A DNA stretch of 64,000 nt from Tolypeutes matacus (Eukaryota; Chordata; Mammalia; Cingulata; Chlamyphoridae), in NCBI GenBank assembly GCA_026826555.1, contig JAKSZT010054565.1:1566186-1630185 (forward strand). The letters are read 5' to 3'. The translations under genes and the position numbers were made by a program. Numbering within the stretch: position 1 is the stretch's first letter; each line of letters begins with the position of its first letter. Below, one piece after another: positions 10,151 to 22,610 of this stretch. The notes beneath the pieces are model-generated. The model saw only the letters and a program-made list of their open reading frames with translations. It ran no database searches and had not been told where the DNA came from.

Positions 10151-11940
10151 TACAAGCATCGACACTGCCCAGAAATGAAAGCCACCTTCCAGAATTTAAA
10201 CTACAAATTGCACGTCAAGTCTTCAGCAAAGCAAGGTCTTGGCGTGATCCTAGAAGTCTCTGGAAGGTTTCGTAGCTGAGCTTATGCTCAGCCCCACGTG
10301 TGTGCTGACAATCATAACAATAACTTGGAAAGGGAATGTGAAGAACAACTTTATCTTTGTTACCGATACAGAAACAAGAGATGGCTCAGATGAGGTAGAG
10401 GGAAAGAACCCAACAGCATCGGCAGCTGGCAGCCCTTGAAACACCAGAAGCTGAGCTCACCTGAGCTCCTTTCTCCAGGTAGAGAGGTGAGCACTTTCCT
10501 GTGTGTACAATGTCCTATATATCCAGTGACTGAACATTTTATTCTATTTGGCCTTTGAAATACAGCAAAAACCAAGTGCCACATGTTTCCTTTGTACTCT
10601 TCCTTTCTTTCTAGAACAATAGAGCATACATCCTCAGAGGTTGGAGCTGAAGTTGACAAGTCTTTCCAGTTGTCATAATTGGCTTTTAATATATAAATTT
10701 TAGCAAACTCCAGTAATGTGGATACAGCATATTTCAAGATATTTCTGTTATAGAAAATCCAAGGATTATAGTTTGGAGCAATTGATTTAATTCCCAAAAC
10801 TTGTGTCAGTCTGGAAATGTGAGATGTGTTTTGTGTGCTGAGAGGGCGGGTTCTAAAATGTGTCCCAGAGGCTCAGCAGCAGATCGGAGCCTGCAGCCAG
10901 AAATCGTGCCGGCCTGGAACCCCGTGACACCATTTGCCATGATGAGTCCTGGGTACTGTTTGGGACGGTAAACGTCTCGACTGTTGAAGATGCCCGTGCA
11001 TTTTTGTTTGCAGAGTTACCTTTTGTTCCTTCCCTGAAGAGGAGCAACTTTGCTGATTTCAATTTAGTTTATTTTCCCACTATTTACATGTGTACATGTA
11101 AGTGTTTTCGAAGATGCTTACATTAGTGTCATGTTTTGCAGATGATGTATAACAGTAGGATTTAGGTGAGAATCTTTAGTGCAAAATCTTTTGCTCCTGG
11201 TAATGAAGGAAGTGCACTGTAGTTGCAGTGAGTTATGGTAATTGAGCCCACCACAGGCAAATTGTATCTCTTGAATTTCACCTTTGTCTTGGCATATATA
11301 GTATTAGCAATTATTCTGATTAAGATAATGGCCTGCATTTTTAAATGTAAAATTTTCACTTAAAGTCACTGTTTAACCTCCATGGTAATGCCATTTTTGC
11401 AGAGTTCAAAGAAATGCTGATCCCACAGGCATCCAAAAGACCCAAGTGAAGAAACAGGGTCTACTTGTGGCCAGGAAGTGTTATCCCTTCCAGCATCCCC
11501 CAGGATATTCAGTCAGGAATCTGTGTCTATAAATTATGACTGGTTGATTGGGGATTTAGTTGGTTAAGTTTTCTAAATTCTTTTCTGAGTCCTTAGGTAA
11601 AGAAGGGAAAAAGCAGTGACTAAGTGCCCCAAGTTTCTGGAATAATTGACCCATGTAGTCAAGTAAACAGTATTAACTCATTCCCAGGCCAGGTGGCATG
11701 GGCAAAACCAGCAAAGAACACTCATGCTGCAGAAATAGGTTAAAGGGAGCTACAGGATAAAAGGGTTCCTTCACCGAGGACATTTGGGAAGTATTGGGTC
11801 AATACATTGTATTTCTCCAAGACAGGGATGTGGTATGTCCCTACCACCTCGCCAGCTCCCCATTACCTCTCACCTTCCGTCCACCTGGAGCCCTCTTGTT
11901 CTCCATAGTCCTCCATAATCCATTCTCCACACACAGAGGG
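10151..11940. other. single-copy DNA, possible conserved block
   Basis: I see no interspersed repeat. The stretch at 10670-10825 ('ggcttttaatatataaattttagcaaactccagtaatgtgg...') looks like conserved non-coding sequence, and part of it (10741-10821) recurs inside an L1 at 12361. Open frames are short and show no domain. Confidence 0.35.
10741..10821 (+). repeat. 80-bp block A, homologous to block B at 12361
   Basis: Aligned without gaps to 12361-12441, this block differs at about 18 of 80 positions, and both share 'aatccaaggatta' and 'atttaattcccaaa'. The two copies start exactly 1,620 bp apart. Here the surroundings are single-copy; at 12361 the surroundings are L1. Confidence 0.8.
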
Positions 11941-12360
11941 AAAATTTTTTAAAACAAATTTATCGAGATATAATTCACAGACCAGACAGATCACTCATTA
12001 AAGTACGCAAGTCAACAGCTTTTATTATATGCAGAGAATTGTGCAACCATCACCTATATCAATTTAAAACATTTTCATTACCACCCCCCCCCAAAAAAAA
12101 AAACCCTCACCCTTCAGCTCTCCTACCCCCAACCTTGCCCTTACCCCAGTCCTAGACTACTTTCTGGTCTCTGTAGACTTGCTGATTCTGGGTATTTTAT
12201 GTAAAAAGAATGATAAAATATGTGGCCCTTTGTGTCTGGCTTCTTACACTTAGCATACTGTTTTCAAGGTTCACCCATGTTAAAGCATCTGTCAGTACTT
12301 TGTTTCTTTTTAATATCAAATAATATTACATTGTATGGATCTCCCACATTTTATTTATTC

Positions 12361-12441
12361 ATTTCTGTTACAATAAATCCAAGGATTACAGTTCAAAGCA
12401 ATTAATTTAATTCCCAAATACTATGTCAATCCAGAAGCATG
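12361..12441 (+). repeat. 80-bp block B, extra sequence inside L1
   Basis: At the point where an antisense L1 should read 'tttatttattcat...ggacatttgggttg', about 80 bp intervene. This insert matches block A at 10741-10821 (about 78% identity by eye) and no LINE consensus I know. No TSD or A-tail delimits it. Confidence 0.75.
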
Positions 12442-12631
12442 AATTGACGGACATTTGGGTTGTTTCCACTTTTTGACTATTCTGAATAATGGCGCTGTGA
12501 ACAGGTTTTTGGGTGGACATGTTTTCATTTCTCTTGGATACCTAGGAGTGAACTTGCTGGATTATATGTTAACTCTATGTTTAACCGTTTGAGAAACTGT
12601 ACCATTTTATATTCCCACCACATGTGTATGA

Positions 12632-13011
12632 TGGTATTGGGGATTGAGTCATGTCCCCCTCAAAAAGCACATTCAGTTCCCAACCCTGGTCCTGTAGGTG
12701 TGAGCCCTTTTGTAATTAGGCCCTTTGAAGATGTTGTTAGTTAAGGTGTGCCCAGGGTGGGGCTTAATCCAGTATTGCTGACATCCTTATAAGCAAAGGA
12801 AATTAGACACAGAGAAGCCACAGGGAGCAGCCGGAAGCTGGAAGTCAACAGAACTGGAAGAGAAAGGAGAAGATGGAAAAAACCAAGGAACCCCAAAGAT
12901 TACCAGCCAGTCAGAAGATACATACCTTGGAAGGAAGGAGGCCTTATAGCCAATAAATTCCTGTTATTAAGACAACCTGTTATTTGTTTTAGCAGCTAGG
13001 GAACTAAGACA
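12632..13011 (+). mobile_element. MaLR/MLT1-like solo LTR
   Basis: It starts 'tggtattggggattgagtcatgtccccctc' and continues with 'tgtgagcccttttgtaattaggccctttgaagatg', 'ggtgtgcccagggtggggcttaatccag' and 'cttataagcaaaggaaattagacacagag', the MLT1-type order. It ends 'agctagggaactaagaca', and 'aataaattcctgttatt' supplies a polyadenylation motif. It splits the L1 between 'gtgtatga' and 'gagggttac'. The flanking duplication is not clear. Confidence 0.8.
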
Positions 13012-14017
13012 GAGGGTTACAACTTCTCCATATCCTTGTCAACACTTGTTATTATCTGTCTTTTTGATTATAGCCATTCTAGCAGGTGTGAAATAGTATG
13101 TCATTGTGGTTTTGATTTGTTTTCCTCAATGACTAATGATATTGAGCATCTTTTTATGTGCCTAGTGGTCATTTGTATGTCTTCTTTGGAGAAATATCTA
13201 TTCAGATCCTTTGCCCATTTTTAAATTGGGTATTGGTCTATATATTGTTGAGTTGTAAGAGTTCTTTCGATTTTCTAGATTCAAGTCCCTTATCATATAT
13301 ATGATTTGTAAATATTTTCCCCTGTCCTGTTGGTTGTTGTCTTTTCATTTTCTTGATAATGTTCTTTGAAGCACAAAATTTTAAATTGGGAAGAAGTGCA
13401 GTTTATCTATTTTTTTCTTTGACCATCTATTTAAGAAACCATTGCTTTATTCAAAGCCAAGAAGATTAAAGGCAATGTTTTCTTCTGAGGGTTTTATAGT
13501 TTCAACTTTGATCCCGTTTGTATTAATTTTTGAATATGGAGTAAAGTAGGGAGTTCAACTTTATTCTTTTGCATTTGGTTATCCAGTTGTCCCAGTACCA
13601 TTAGTTGAAAAGACTATCCTTTCCCCCATGAGCTTTCTTAGCCTCCTTGTCGAAGATTAATTGATTGTAAATGTGATCGTCTATTTCTGGACTTTCAATT
13701 CTGTGGCATACATCTCTATTTATCCTTAAATTCAGTAGCACACTGTCTTGATTACCATAGTTCCACAGTAAGTTGTAAGAATTGTGATTTCAGTTCTTTT
13801 TCAAGATTGTTTTGGCTATTCTGTGTCCCTTGAATTTACATAAGAATTTTAGAATCAGCTTGTCAATTTCCTCAAAGAATTCAGCTAGGATTTTGATAGG
13901 GATTGCGTTGAATCTGTAGATCAATTTGGAAAGTATTGACAATTATAACAATATTAAGGCTTCCATCCATGTCTTTCTATTTGTTTAGGTGAAGGAATAT
14001 TTTAAAAGGTAAATTGT

Positions 14018-14585
14018 GTCATATCACTCCCCAATTTAAAACGCTCTAATGGTTTCCTCTTGCACTCAGAATAAATTTCTGCTCTAATTGTGGCCCAAGG
14101 TCTGTTTGACCTTGCCCTCACTCTCTTCTCCACCTTTCCTGCTCCTCTCTCTTCCTTCCCCAAAGGCTCTTCCCTGGCTTCTTCAAGCCCTTTCTTGCCT
14201 CAGGACCTTTGCACTGGATGTTTCTCTGCCTGGAACTGTTTCCCCTCTGGTCTTCCTAGCTGGCTTCTCCTTGTCTTTCAGATCTCGTCTCAGAATCACC
14301 CCATGAGAGGCACTTTTCTTGATCACCAACTCTAACCTCCACCTCATGTTGCTTTTGTATGTCACTAATGCTTATTATTTTCTTTATAGCCTTCATTGTC
14401 CTGTGAAATTATCTTGCTTATTTGCTTGTTGTTTTATTGTCTCTCACTACCTGAATGCACACCTCATGAGAACAGATGTGTGGCCCCGTCTGTCTCGTTC
14501 ACATGGACCCCTTGCATTTAGAGCCTTGCCTGCCACTTGGAAGACACTCTACAAATGCTTGTTGAATAATTGAGTGAACAGCAGG
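14018..14585 (+). mobile_element. L2 LINE 3' end
   Basis: The diagnostic L2 3'-end order is present: 'ctaatggtttcctcttgcactcagaataaa', 'cctcaggacctttgcactggatgtttctctgcctggaactg', 'cattgtcctgtgaaattatcttgcttatttg' and the ending 'acaaatgcttgttgaataattgagtgaa'. The open frames at 14088-14335 are translations of this 3' region, not a gene. Confidence 0.88.
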
Positions 14586-17500
14586 CACATGTTTGTTAGA
14601 AACCTGGTGAGAACCAGGTGCAGGCCACATGTATTCATGGATATGTGTTTTGCACTTGCCTTGAGCATGTTCAGTATCTGGAAAGCTGATTAGAATCAGA
14701 GGACTCAGAGCTGGAAAGCTAAAGAAATCCCTCCTTGCATCCCCAAATCTGGGTTGGGTGTATACCTGTCAGGGATGCATCTCTAGTTACCCGGTTGCGG
14801 TTCACAGATGCCTGCAAGGACCCCTGCTTTTTGGTGCAGGCAGAGCCCTTTTTGGGTAATGGGGCTCATGTGGCTCTGTGCCACCCCACCTCTGTTCCTG
14901 TTTTTGGGATTTTGCTCCCCTTCCCTTCTCTGATCCCATCCCTTTAAATATGACCTCTCATTTCATCTAAATAACCCCAGAAGGTTTAGGAACGGAAGTG
15001 TCCTTGAGGGGTAGTGCTCGCTGAGCAGAGAAGGCATGGAGACCCTGGCTTGGCTGGTCTTGGCTGCTTCTCCTTGGCTGTGATCCACGAGTTTTCTTGG
15101 GCTTCTAGAAAATGTCTTCCAGTTTGAGGCCTCTCCTTCAGACAGTGCATTGGGTCAGTGGAATTGGTGGGCATAGCAACTGGTAGCACCCGAGCCCTAG
15201 GTTTCCCTACCTCGACAGGGCTAAAATGATGACAGTGTCTGGACCTGTGCTGGGACCCTGGCCTTATCAGATGATGGGGCCTCAGAGGAGCCGTCCTCCC
15301 ACCTCCTGGAGAGGATGCCAGCCTGCCTCCCAGGTTCCCCCATGCACACATTCCCAGAACCTTCTTCCCATCCTCTGTCCTGCTCTTCTGACCTCCCCAG
15401 TGCCTTCCTCTTCTGGACTTCCATAGTCATTTTTAACTAATCAAGGATGGCCTGCTCTTGCTCATTCTCCTTGTTTTGTTGCCTCCCATGCCAGATTACA
15501 AGGCTGCTCATGGCTTTTTCCTCATCTGTCTCTGTGACTGTTCAGCCTTACTTGGCTGAGTTCCACGTGAGACATCCAGAGAAAGTAAATGATGCACTTG
15601 CCAGGATCCTGAGAGCAGCCCTGGTCTGAAATGAGACCTCCAAGGTCTTGGGCTGGGGTGTCGTGCCACTAGCAGGGGCTCCAGCTATGTGGCTTTTGCA
15701 GCTCAGAAACGAGTCTCCCACAGAAAGCAACCCCTACTGAAGTTGAGTTCACAATAATAAATTTCAAACCAGCAGGAGGGAGAGTTAGCAGATGCAACAA
15801 ACAGGAGACTTGGCACTCCAAAAACTGAAAATAATAGAACAATCTGAAAGAGATTCTAAAATAAGTGTGTTTAAAATATTTAGAGATAATTGAGTGTTGA
15901 TCACTTTACTCTTCTGTTGTGTTTGAAATAGATTATAATTTTTAGAAAGAGAATCAAGGAAGAAAGGCAGTCAACAGTTTAAATGAAAAGGCAATAGGAA
16001 TTTTAATTTGAAATTAGTTAATAGGTCTACTAACTCATGACTTTCATTTTGCCCTCCATTCTTGGTGATCCATGCTATGTAAAGCCAGTTTGCAATCCTG
16101 GAGATAAAGGAATCGAAAGTCATCGTGGTATGTTATAATCTTCATCCAAAACTTCTGAAACAATTAACATATGGGGATGCCTTGTCAAACAAAAACTCAA
16201 GAATTTATTTCTCACAAATATGTAAGACAGGTATGAATTTTATTTTGCTTTATCAGAAGAAAGTAAATAGATGTGTATGACTTCACATTCACTTCCACAC
16301 TAGCAACCAGACACTTAATTTCTCTGGGATGTTATCCATAAACAGAAGTTCCTTGTTGCCATGGATTTCTGCTCTTGAGTTTTGTTTTATTTTTTTTTCC
16401 TTGCCTTTTCCAAGAAAAAGCAGTCTAGCTGAGAAATAAGTGAGGTATTTTTAGTTCTTTGAATGGTTTTTCATTAACCCCTTTCATCTTTTGGCCCAAG
16501 GACCACTGGACCATCAAAGGGTCTTTAATACTAAGAATGGAAAAGGAAAAGGGTGTTTTCTGGGCCACAATTGCCCTTGACCAGCTAGAACTGTGGGCAA
16601 CCCCAGGAAACAGGAAGCTCTCGTTCTCATTTATTGGGTGTTCAAGGGACCCATTGCTTTTCAGATGTACCAAAGGCACTTCAGACTTAGGACATTTAAA
16701 CAGAGTTCTCTGGGTTCTCCTCCTTGATGGAGAGGGTTCCTGAGCCAGAGGCCCAGAATCCTCCCCTTACTCTTCCTCCCATTCACCCTTCCTCCAACCA
16801 CTCACCAGCCCTTTCGAATCTATCTCCTCAGTATATTCCAAATGGTAGGTATATTTCTTCTTGAACAGGTTTGGGGCTACCTTAGAGATTACAAGACCCA
16901 GACCCAAGAGGTCTCTGCTCCAGGCTCATGGACTTTCCTTGTGGAGCTCTGGCCTCCATTGCAAATCTTGGCAGCATCTCTGTCCCAGTCCTACCTCTGA
17001 GCCCCATCTGTGTGCAATGACACAGAAATATAGTTGGTACGTGGATCCTGCTTGAGGATTCTCCTTTTCTTAAATTCAGAGGCAAAGATACAAAAGTGCA
17101 AAAGAAAAAAAAAAAAAAACTGAAAACAAGTATTAATTCCAAATTATCTCTCACTTCTTTTTCCCTTAGCTCCCCATAACCTGAACAGAAGAATGAATCT
17201 CACTGTTTCTGTTCTCCTGCCCTTAATGATGGTGGTGGGAGGAGACAGAAGAGGCCCTTTCTCCTAAGCAGGAGTATTTCTCTCCCTGCCTCACTCCTGG
17301 ATATGACCAACTCTTCTCATGCCTGGAAAGGAATCAGGAAATATGAAGCAGAAGCAGAGTAGCCTTAGGGGAGAGCTCCCTGGCATTTATGTCTGAAAGA
17401 GGAACTTGGCATCTGAGTTGGTAATACTATTTCTTCCTTGTTTTGTTATGAATATGTTTGTATATATACATAAAGCAAATATCTTTGTTTTTCCTTCCCT

Positions 17501-17752
17501 ATCTTATCCCCTTATCATATAACATAAGTTGTATTGGCTTTATGCTATAATATTTAAGTTATAAGATACCAAGTTTAAGAGTGAATATATTACCCAAGAA
17601 CTTGCAGTCTCTTCTGGGGAAAGAGTTAGTGTGTTTCCAGTTGTACACAGGACAGTTGAGTATTGTAAAAACATGGCTGCTAGTGTTTTTACTTAGAACC
17701 TAAGTATAGTTTAAGGAACTGTGTATGGGTGCCAAGCTGACAAGGGGTGGAC
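14586..17752. other. 3.2 kb mostly single-copy DNA
   Basis: No repeat family could be named with confidence. Features seen are GC-rich sequence up to about 15,450, AT-rich complex sequence at about 15,760-16,400, and an A-run at 17,104-17,120. Open frames are below 125 codons and lack domains. I could not support an exon. Confidence 0.4.
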
Positions 17753-18215
17753 TGTGATGGTTAAGTTTCATGTGTCAACTTGGCTAGGTTATGGTGTCCA
17801 GTTGTTTGGTCAAGGAAGCACTGGCCTGATTGTTACTGTGAAGATATTTCATGGATTTAAATCATCAGTAAGTTGATTGCATCTATGAATGATTACCTCT
17901 ACACTCAACTGAGAGATTGCCTTCAACCATGAGAGAAAGCCAGAGGGAGCAGCCAGAAGCTGAAGGGCAACAGAATCCAGAAGAGAAGGAAGAGGCCACG
18001 CTGTGCATTGCTTCTATCCATATCGGACGGAGAGTCCCCTGATCCCAGTCTCTCTTCTCTTCTTGTCTTATTCTTTCTTTCTCATCCGCGGCACCATTTT
18101 CACGGACCCATGTGCAGAAGAACCCAGAATCCCAGCAGCCCGCCCCTAGAACTCCAGTCCTGAGGAGAAAGCATCGCCTTGGTGATGCCCTGGCTTCAAA
18201 ACCATGAGTCAATAA
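17753..18215 (+). mobile_element. ERVL (MLT2-like) LTR, 3' end eroded
   Basis: It begins 'tgtgatggttaagtttcatgtgtcaacttggctaggttatggtgtccagttgtttggtcaa', the conserved start of ERVL/MLT2 LTRs, and continues with 'actgtgaagatatttcatggattt'. The expected terminal 'ctgactaataca' is not found, so the right end is truncated or diverged. It belongs to the same superfamily as the antisense LTR at 33,749. Confidence 0.78.
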
Positions 18216-19060
18216 TCCCTACTGTTTATGCCAGCCCATTGCATAGTATTTGCTTGAGCAGCCATGGAAACCAAGCCAGCATCTTTTCAGGAAAATTGCA
18301 TCTTGCTCACCACACTTGCTGTTCGTATCTTCAACTGCAATCCCAGCCTTTAATAATTTAGTCTTCTCACTTGGGGTGTTCCAAATGTTGATGTTCTAGT
18401 TCCACCTCTTGGGGTTCGCAATTAAAATGAGTTTTCAAGTCCCCCCCCCACCCCCGAGTTCTCCTTGTTGTAATCAAGATCCAAGGCAGTTTCTGGATAT
18501 TTCACTTGAACCCCTAGCATCAAACACAAACAGTTGACTAGGTTCTGGGGTACTCGCCAAAACAACTTTGAACTCTAGTGATAAAGACAATCAATTGGCA
18601 TCCATCTGGACACTTGACCGGTCTAAAAGCCTGACCTCTGGCATTCTTGTCTGCCTGAAAGCCCAGGCGTGGATACAGCTTTTATCCCAGTCCCTGCCCT
18701 CTGACAGCAATAATCTTGAGGCTTGGAGGTCTTTGGAAGCCTTTCTAGGTAACCCTTTATGTTCCAAGCTGCCAGCACTCACTGAGCAGTGCTCATCACA
18801 GAGATGCTGGACTACAGAGCTCCTGTCAGCTGATGGCGGGAGGGTGGGCAAGTTGTCTGCCCTCCCTGAATTCAGCCTCGTCCTCTGCAAAGTGAGGGGG
18901 ACATCATCCTTAGCCAACTCCCTTGAATATTATTGTGAGAATAAAGTGACTTTTCTGAAGGAACTTGAAACTGTTGTAAGCTTCCTACAAAAGCCAGGAG
19001 GTGACCTTCACCTCTCTGATGGTATGCCGTGAATGTTTCCTGTTTACTTAGTTTCTTTCC
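18216..19060. other. single-copy tract with C-run and MIR-like core
   Basis: A C-run lies at 18442-18456. 'cctccctgaattcagcctcgtcctctgcaaagtgagggggacatcatcc...attattgtgagaataaagtga' (about 18858-18951) resembles the MIR core in sense orientation. The open frame at 18568-19032 spans this MIR-like segment and shows no domain. Confidence 0.4.
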
Positions 19061-19180
19061 TTTTTTTTATTTATTTATTTATTTTTTTTTTTTTGGTTAC
19101 TGGGGCAGGAGATTGAACCCAAGACCTCGTATGTTGGAAGCAGGCACTCAACTGCTTGAGCCACATCTGTGCCACATTAA
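19061..19180 (-). mobile_element. monomeric tRNA-Ala-derived SINE, minus strand
   Basis: A T-rich tail (with 'tttatttatttattt') precedes 'ggagattgaacccaagacctcgtatgttggaagcaggcactcaactgcttgagccacatctg', the reverse complement of a tRNA-Ala-like head with B box 'gggttcaatc' and A box 'tggctcaagcag'. TSDs are not obvious. Confidence 0.85.
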
Positions 19181-19199
19181 TCTCCCCAGATTAATAGCC

Positions 19200-20029
19200 T
19201 TTTGAGGAAGACCAGAGAATAGGAGATGTTTCTTTTTCCTTTTGTCATTTTCACCTAAAACTTTCTTCAGTGACAATCCATAGTACCCAAGGCATATGGG
19301 GCCAGGCAAGAGCTCAGGTCTGAGACAGGGTTGGAAGTTTTTCGTCTACTTTACTCTGGATTTCCTCAAGAAACACATAGGTTGGCCACTTAGTGCGTTT
19401 TATTTTTTAAAGTTCAGAGATTGTTTTATTACTTTGAAAGACAAGTACAAAAAAAAAAAAAAAAAAAAAAAACCAATAATAATAATAATAAAGAAAAGAA
19501 AAAAAAAGAAGGAAAATTACATTGACTCATTGCCACATTTCTAGATCCAAGGTTTAAAGGACAAAATTTTCAGAGATGATTGTGTGAAGTAGCAAGTGCA
19601 TGCAAAAATATTAGGAAAAATATGTAAGTGAAGGTAGCAATCTTAAGGTCTATTTCTAAAGTACCTAGAAAGCATGTTTTTAGGCATCGCACAAAGGGAT
19701 TGCTTGAGGGATTGCTTTTGTGAAACTGCATCTTAACATGCATTTAGCAACGACTGAATCTCCATGGCTAGGAATGGAGAAGCAGATTACACCTGTGCTT
19801 TACTCAGGTACTATTAGGGAGGAATGATGGGCAGCAGCCCCAGCAGCATCGCCCTGATCAAAACAACTTCCTGAATGTATCTTGCTCTTCCCACAACCTC
19901 GGTCTAGCAAGAACCTTTATTAGTGTTGCAAATGAGCATCAGAGTGACTGCAGGAACCAACAGGCTTGCGTAATGATAATTTCTCTATCAAAATATCAAC
20001 CTTTTAAAACTCTAAAGATATTTTAAATA
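19200..20029. other. AT-rich tract with A-run and (AAT)n
   Basis: A long A-run begins at about 19449, followed by 'aataataataataat' and A/G-rich sequence to about 19515. The remainder shows no recognised repeat or gene. Confidence 0.5.
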
Positions 20030-20787
20030 AACCTTTGATTTTAGAATAGTTTTAGATTTATAGAAAAATTGCAAAGATAGTACAGAGAGTTCCCATATAC
20101 AGCACACCCAGTTTCCCCTATTATTAATATCTTGCATCAATATGGTACATCTGTCACAATTAATGAACCAATAGTCATACCTTATTATTAACTAAAGTTA
20201 GCACTGTATTCAGATTTCCTTAGTTTTTACCTAAAGTCCTTCTCCTGTTCCTGGAGCCCATCAGGATACCATAGCACACTTAGTCATCATACCACCACAG
20301 GCTCCTCTTGGCTGGGACAGTTTCTCATATTTTCCTTGTTTTTGGTGACCTTTAAAGGTTTGAGGACAACTGGTCAGATATTTTGTAGAATGTCCCTCAA
20401 TTGGGATTTGTCTGATGTTTTTTTCATGGTTAGACTGGGATTTTGGGTTTGGGGGAGGAAGACCACAGAGGTAAATTGCCATACTCATCCCAGCATATCC
20501 AGGGTGCCTTGACTGCCTCGTTAAGGTCATGTATCAGATTTCTCCACTATAAAGTGACTATTTTTTCCCATATCCATATGTACTCTTTGGAAGGAAGTCA
20601 CTATGCTTAAGGAAGAGGGAGTTATGTTCCACCTCTGCAATGACATAGGATCTACATAAATTACTTGGATTCTTCTGCATGGGGGATTTGTTTTTTCTCT
20701 CCCATTTATTTATTTATTCAATATTTTATTTATATTATGGACTCATGGATATTTACTTTATACTTTGTATTAAAATCTAATACTATG
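20030..20787 (-). mobile_element. old L1 (L1ME-type) 3'UTR, segment 1 of a split element
   Basis: Antisense L1ME 3'UTR: 'tagttttagatttatagaaaaattgcaaagatagtacagag', 'aatatcttgcatcaatatggtacatctgtcacaatt', 'attttgtagaatgtccctcaattgggatttgtctgatg' and 'ggactcatggatatttactttatactttg'. The element resumes at 29,421 ('tattactcaaattgttctccctttaaccactgggaactctttcag') exactly where the consensus would continue, so the 8.6 kb between is a later insertion. It resumes a third time at 36,712. Confidence 0.85.
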
Positions 20788-21227
20788 GTTCCAGTCAATG
20801 AAAATGGCAACATAAGATGTTCCGGGATGGCATTCTATCACAGAATCTTTGAACAACTAGCAAAAACTTGCAGTGCCATCTTCCTCAGACCTCAGAAAAG
20901 AGTTAAAGTTTGTACTAATTGGGTGAGTGCTGAATCAAGAAAACATAGTTTTTAAAAAAGGTAGGAGAGGCTCATGGTACCCTTGCTGACCCCTCCCTAC
21001 TACAGTGTGCAGCCAGCCTGCACTCCCATTGTAGGTCCCTGACCCTGTTCCAGAGGGAGCAGAGTAACTCCTATGTGCATACTGCAGTGCCTATATGTCT
21101 GTGCCAGTCTATCAAGTGGCAACCTGAAAGACTGAACCAGGACATTCGTCTCTGGCTTACCCTCCAAGAACTTGCCGAGCAGGCAGAAGCAGTTTGTGGA
21201 CAGCTAAAGTAGTTTAAGAAACAATTA

Positions 21228-21466
21228 GGGAAACAGATGTGGCTCAAGCTATTGGGCTCCCATCTACCATGTAGGAGGTCCAGGGGTTCAATTCCTGGGG
21301 CCTCCTGGTGAAAAGCAAGCTGGCCCACGCAGGGAGCTGGCCTGAGCAGAGAGCTGGCCCATGTGGAGTGCTGGCCCATGCAGGAGTGCTGGCCCACACA
21401 GCAAGATGATAAATAAATAAAAATAAATTTAAAATAATTAAAAATAAATCTTAAAAAAAAAAAGAA
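21228..21466 (+). mobile_element. tRNA-derived SINE with internal tandem array
   Basis: The head 'aacagatgtggctcaagctattgggctcccatctaccatg...ggggttcaattcctggggcctcctgg' is followed by about five 17-19 bp units built on 'agctggcccatgcaggag' (about 21,316-21,405), then an 'aataaataaaaataaa' tail. The TSD aagaaacaatta is at 21,216-21,227 and 21,467-21,478. Confidence 0.9.
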
Positions 21467-21685
21467 AAGAAACAATTAAGTCAAAGTGGCATGGAACAAG
21501 GATTATCTGCTTTAAACCAAACAATAGAGTACCTGGAAGGGGAGAAAGTCTATTTCATAGGGGTATTCAAATTTCTGTATATGGAGGGATTCCTAAGGCC
21601 ATGAGCAAGCATAAGCTGAAGACAATACTCTATCTCAGAAAAGACAGAGAGGATGCTACATGTCACATTCTCCTGAGGCTAATTT

Positions 21686-21789
21686 TTTTTTTTTTTTTTT
21701 CCCTTTTTGAGGTGCCAGGACCAAAGATTGAACCCAGGACCTTATATGTGGAAAGCTGGTACTCTACCACTGAGCTACACCAGCTCCCT
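21686..21789 (-). mobile_element. monomeric tRNA-Ala-derived SINE, minus strand
   Basis: A T-run is followed by 'gattgaacccaggaccttatatgtggaaagctggtactctaccactgagctacaccagctcc', the reverse complement of a head very close to tRNA-Ala ('ggtgtagctcagtggtagagt...'). The flanking repeat gctaattt is at 21,678-21,685 and 21,790-21,797. Confidence 0.88.
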
Positions 21790-22610
21790 GCTAATTTATT
21801 GATAGGAGGGCTAAGCTCTGAAGAACAACAGCCAATGCAGAGCCAATTTGCAAAGACAGTGAAAGGTATTTTTTTTGTATTGGATTGTTCGTTTCTGTTA
21901 ACCCCTGGCACTCAAGGAAATATCTGTCATATCACTAGCAGGATACAAATTTAAGGAACAGACAACTCAAGAATTAAATCCCGGAGTTAACACTTTAAAA
22001 TATTAAAATGTATGGTATTCAACAAAAGATTACAAGACAAAGAAACAGGAAATGATGGCCCATCCAAAGGAGCAAGATAAATATCCAGAAACCATCAACA
22101 AAAAAGACCAGACTTTGGACACACTTGATGAAGACTTTTGAAAATGATCTTCAATTTGTTCAAAGATAAAAAGTAAAACATGGAGGAAAAACTAAAGGAT
22201 ATTAAAAAATGGATAAATAATATGACAATCTCAATAAAGAGAAAGAAATTTTAAAAAGGAGCCAAATGTAAATACTGAACTCAAAGACCACAATGACTGA
22301 AATGAAAAATTCCCTAGAATTTTTCAAAAACAAATGGGAACTGGCAAAAGAAAGAATCAGTGAGCTTGAAGACAAGACAATTGAAATGATTCATGCTGAG
22401 GAGAAATAAAAAATAACAATAACAAAATAATAATAAACAGAGCCTAAGAGACCTGTGGACATCACTGAGCATATTAGTATATGCATTATTGGAGTCCCAG
22501 ACAGAGAAGAAAAAGAAAAGGGGGCAGAAGGACTATTCAAAGCAATCATGGCATAAAACTTCACAAATTTAACAAAAGACATGAATTTGTACATTCAAGA
22601 AACCCAATGA

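Larger units (their letters stand above)
11942..13992 (-). mobile_element. L1 3' half, minus strand, with inserted LTR and extra block
   Basis: Antisense L1 3'UTR ('aaatttatcgagatataattcacagacc', 'ttgtgcaaccatcacctat') leads into antisense ORF2 ('ttctccatatccttgtcaacacttgtta', 'tgtagatcaatttggaaagtattgac'). It is interrupted by a MaLR-type LTR at 12632-13011 and contains an 80-bp block at 12361-12441 that is foreign to L1. Its right end (about 13992) is 5' truncated. No coding capacity remains. Confidence 0.9.

Noticed and set aside
21316..21405. CRISPR-like repeat array
   Set aside because: Units are directly adjacent, imperfect and lack spacers; they are a tandem array in a SINE.
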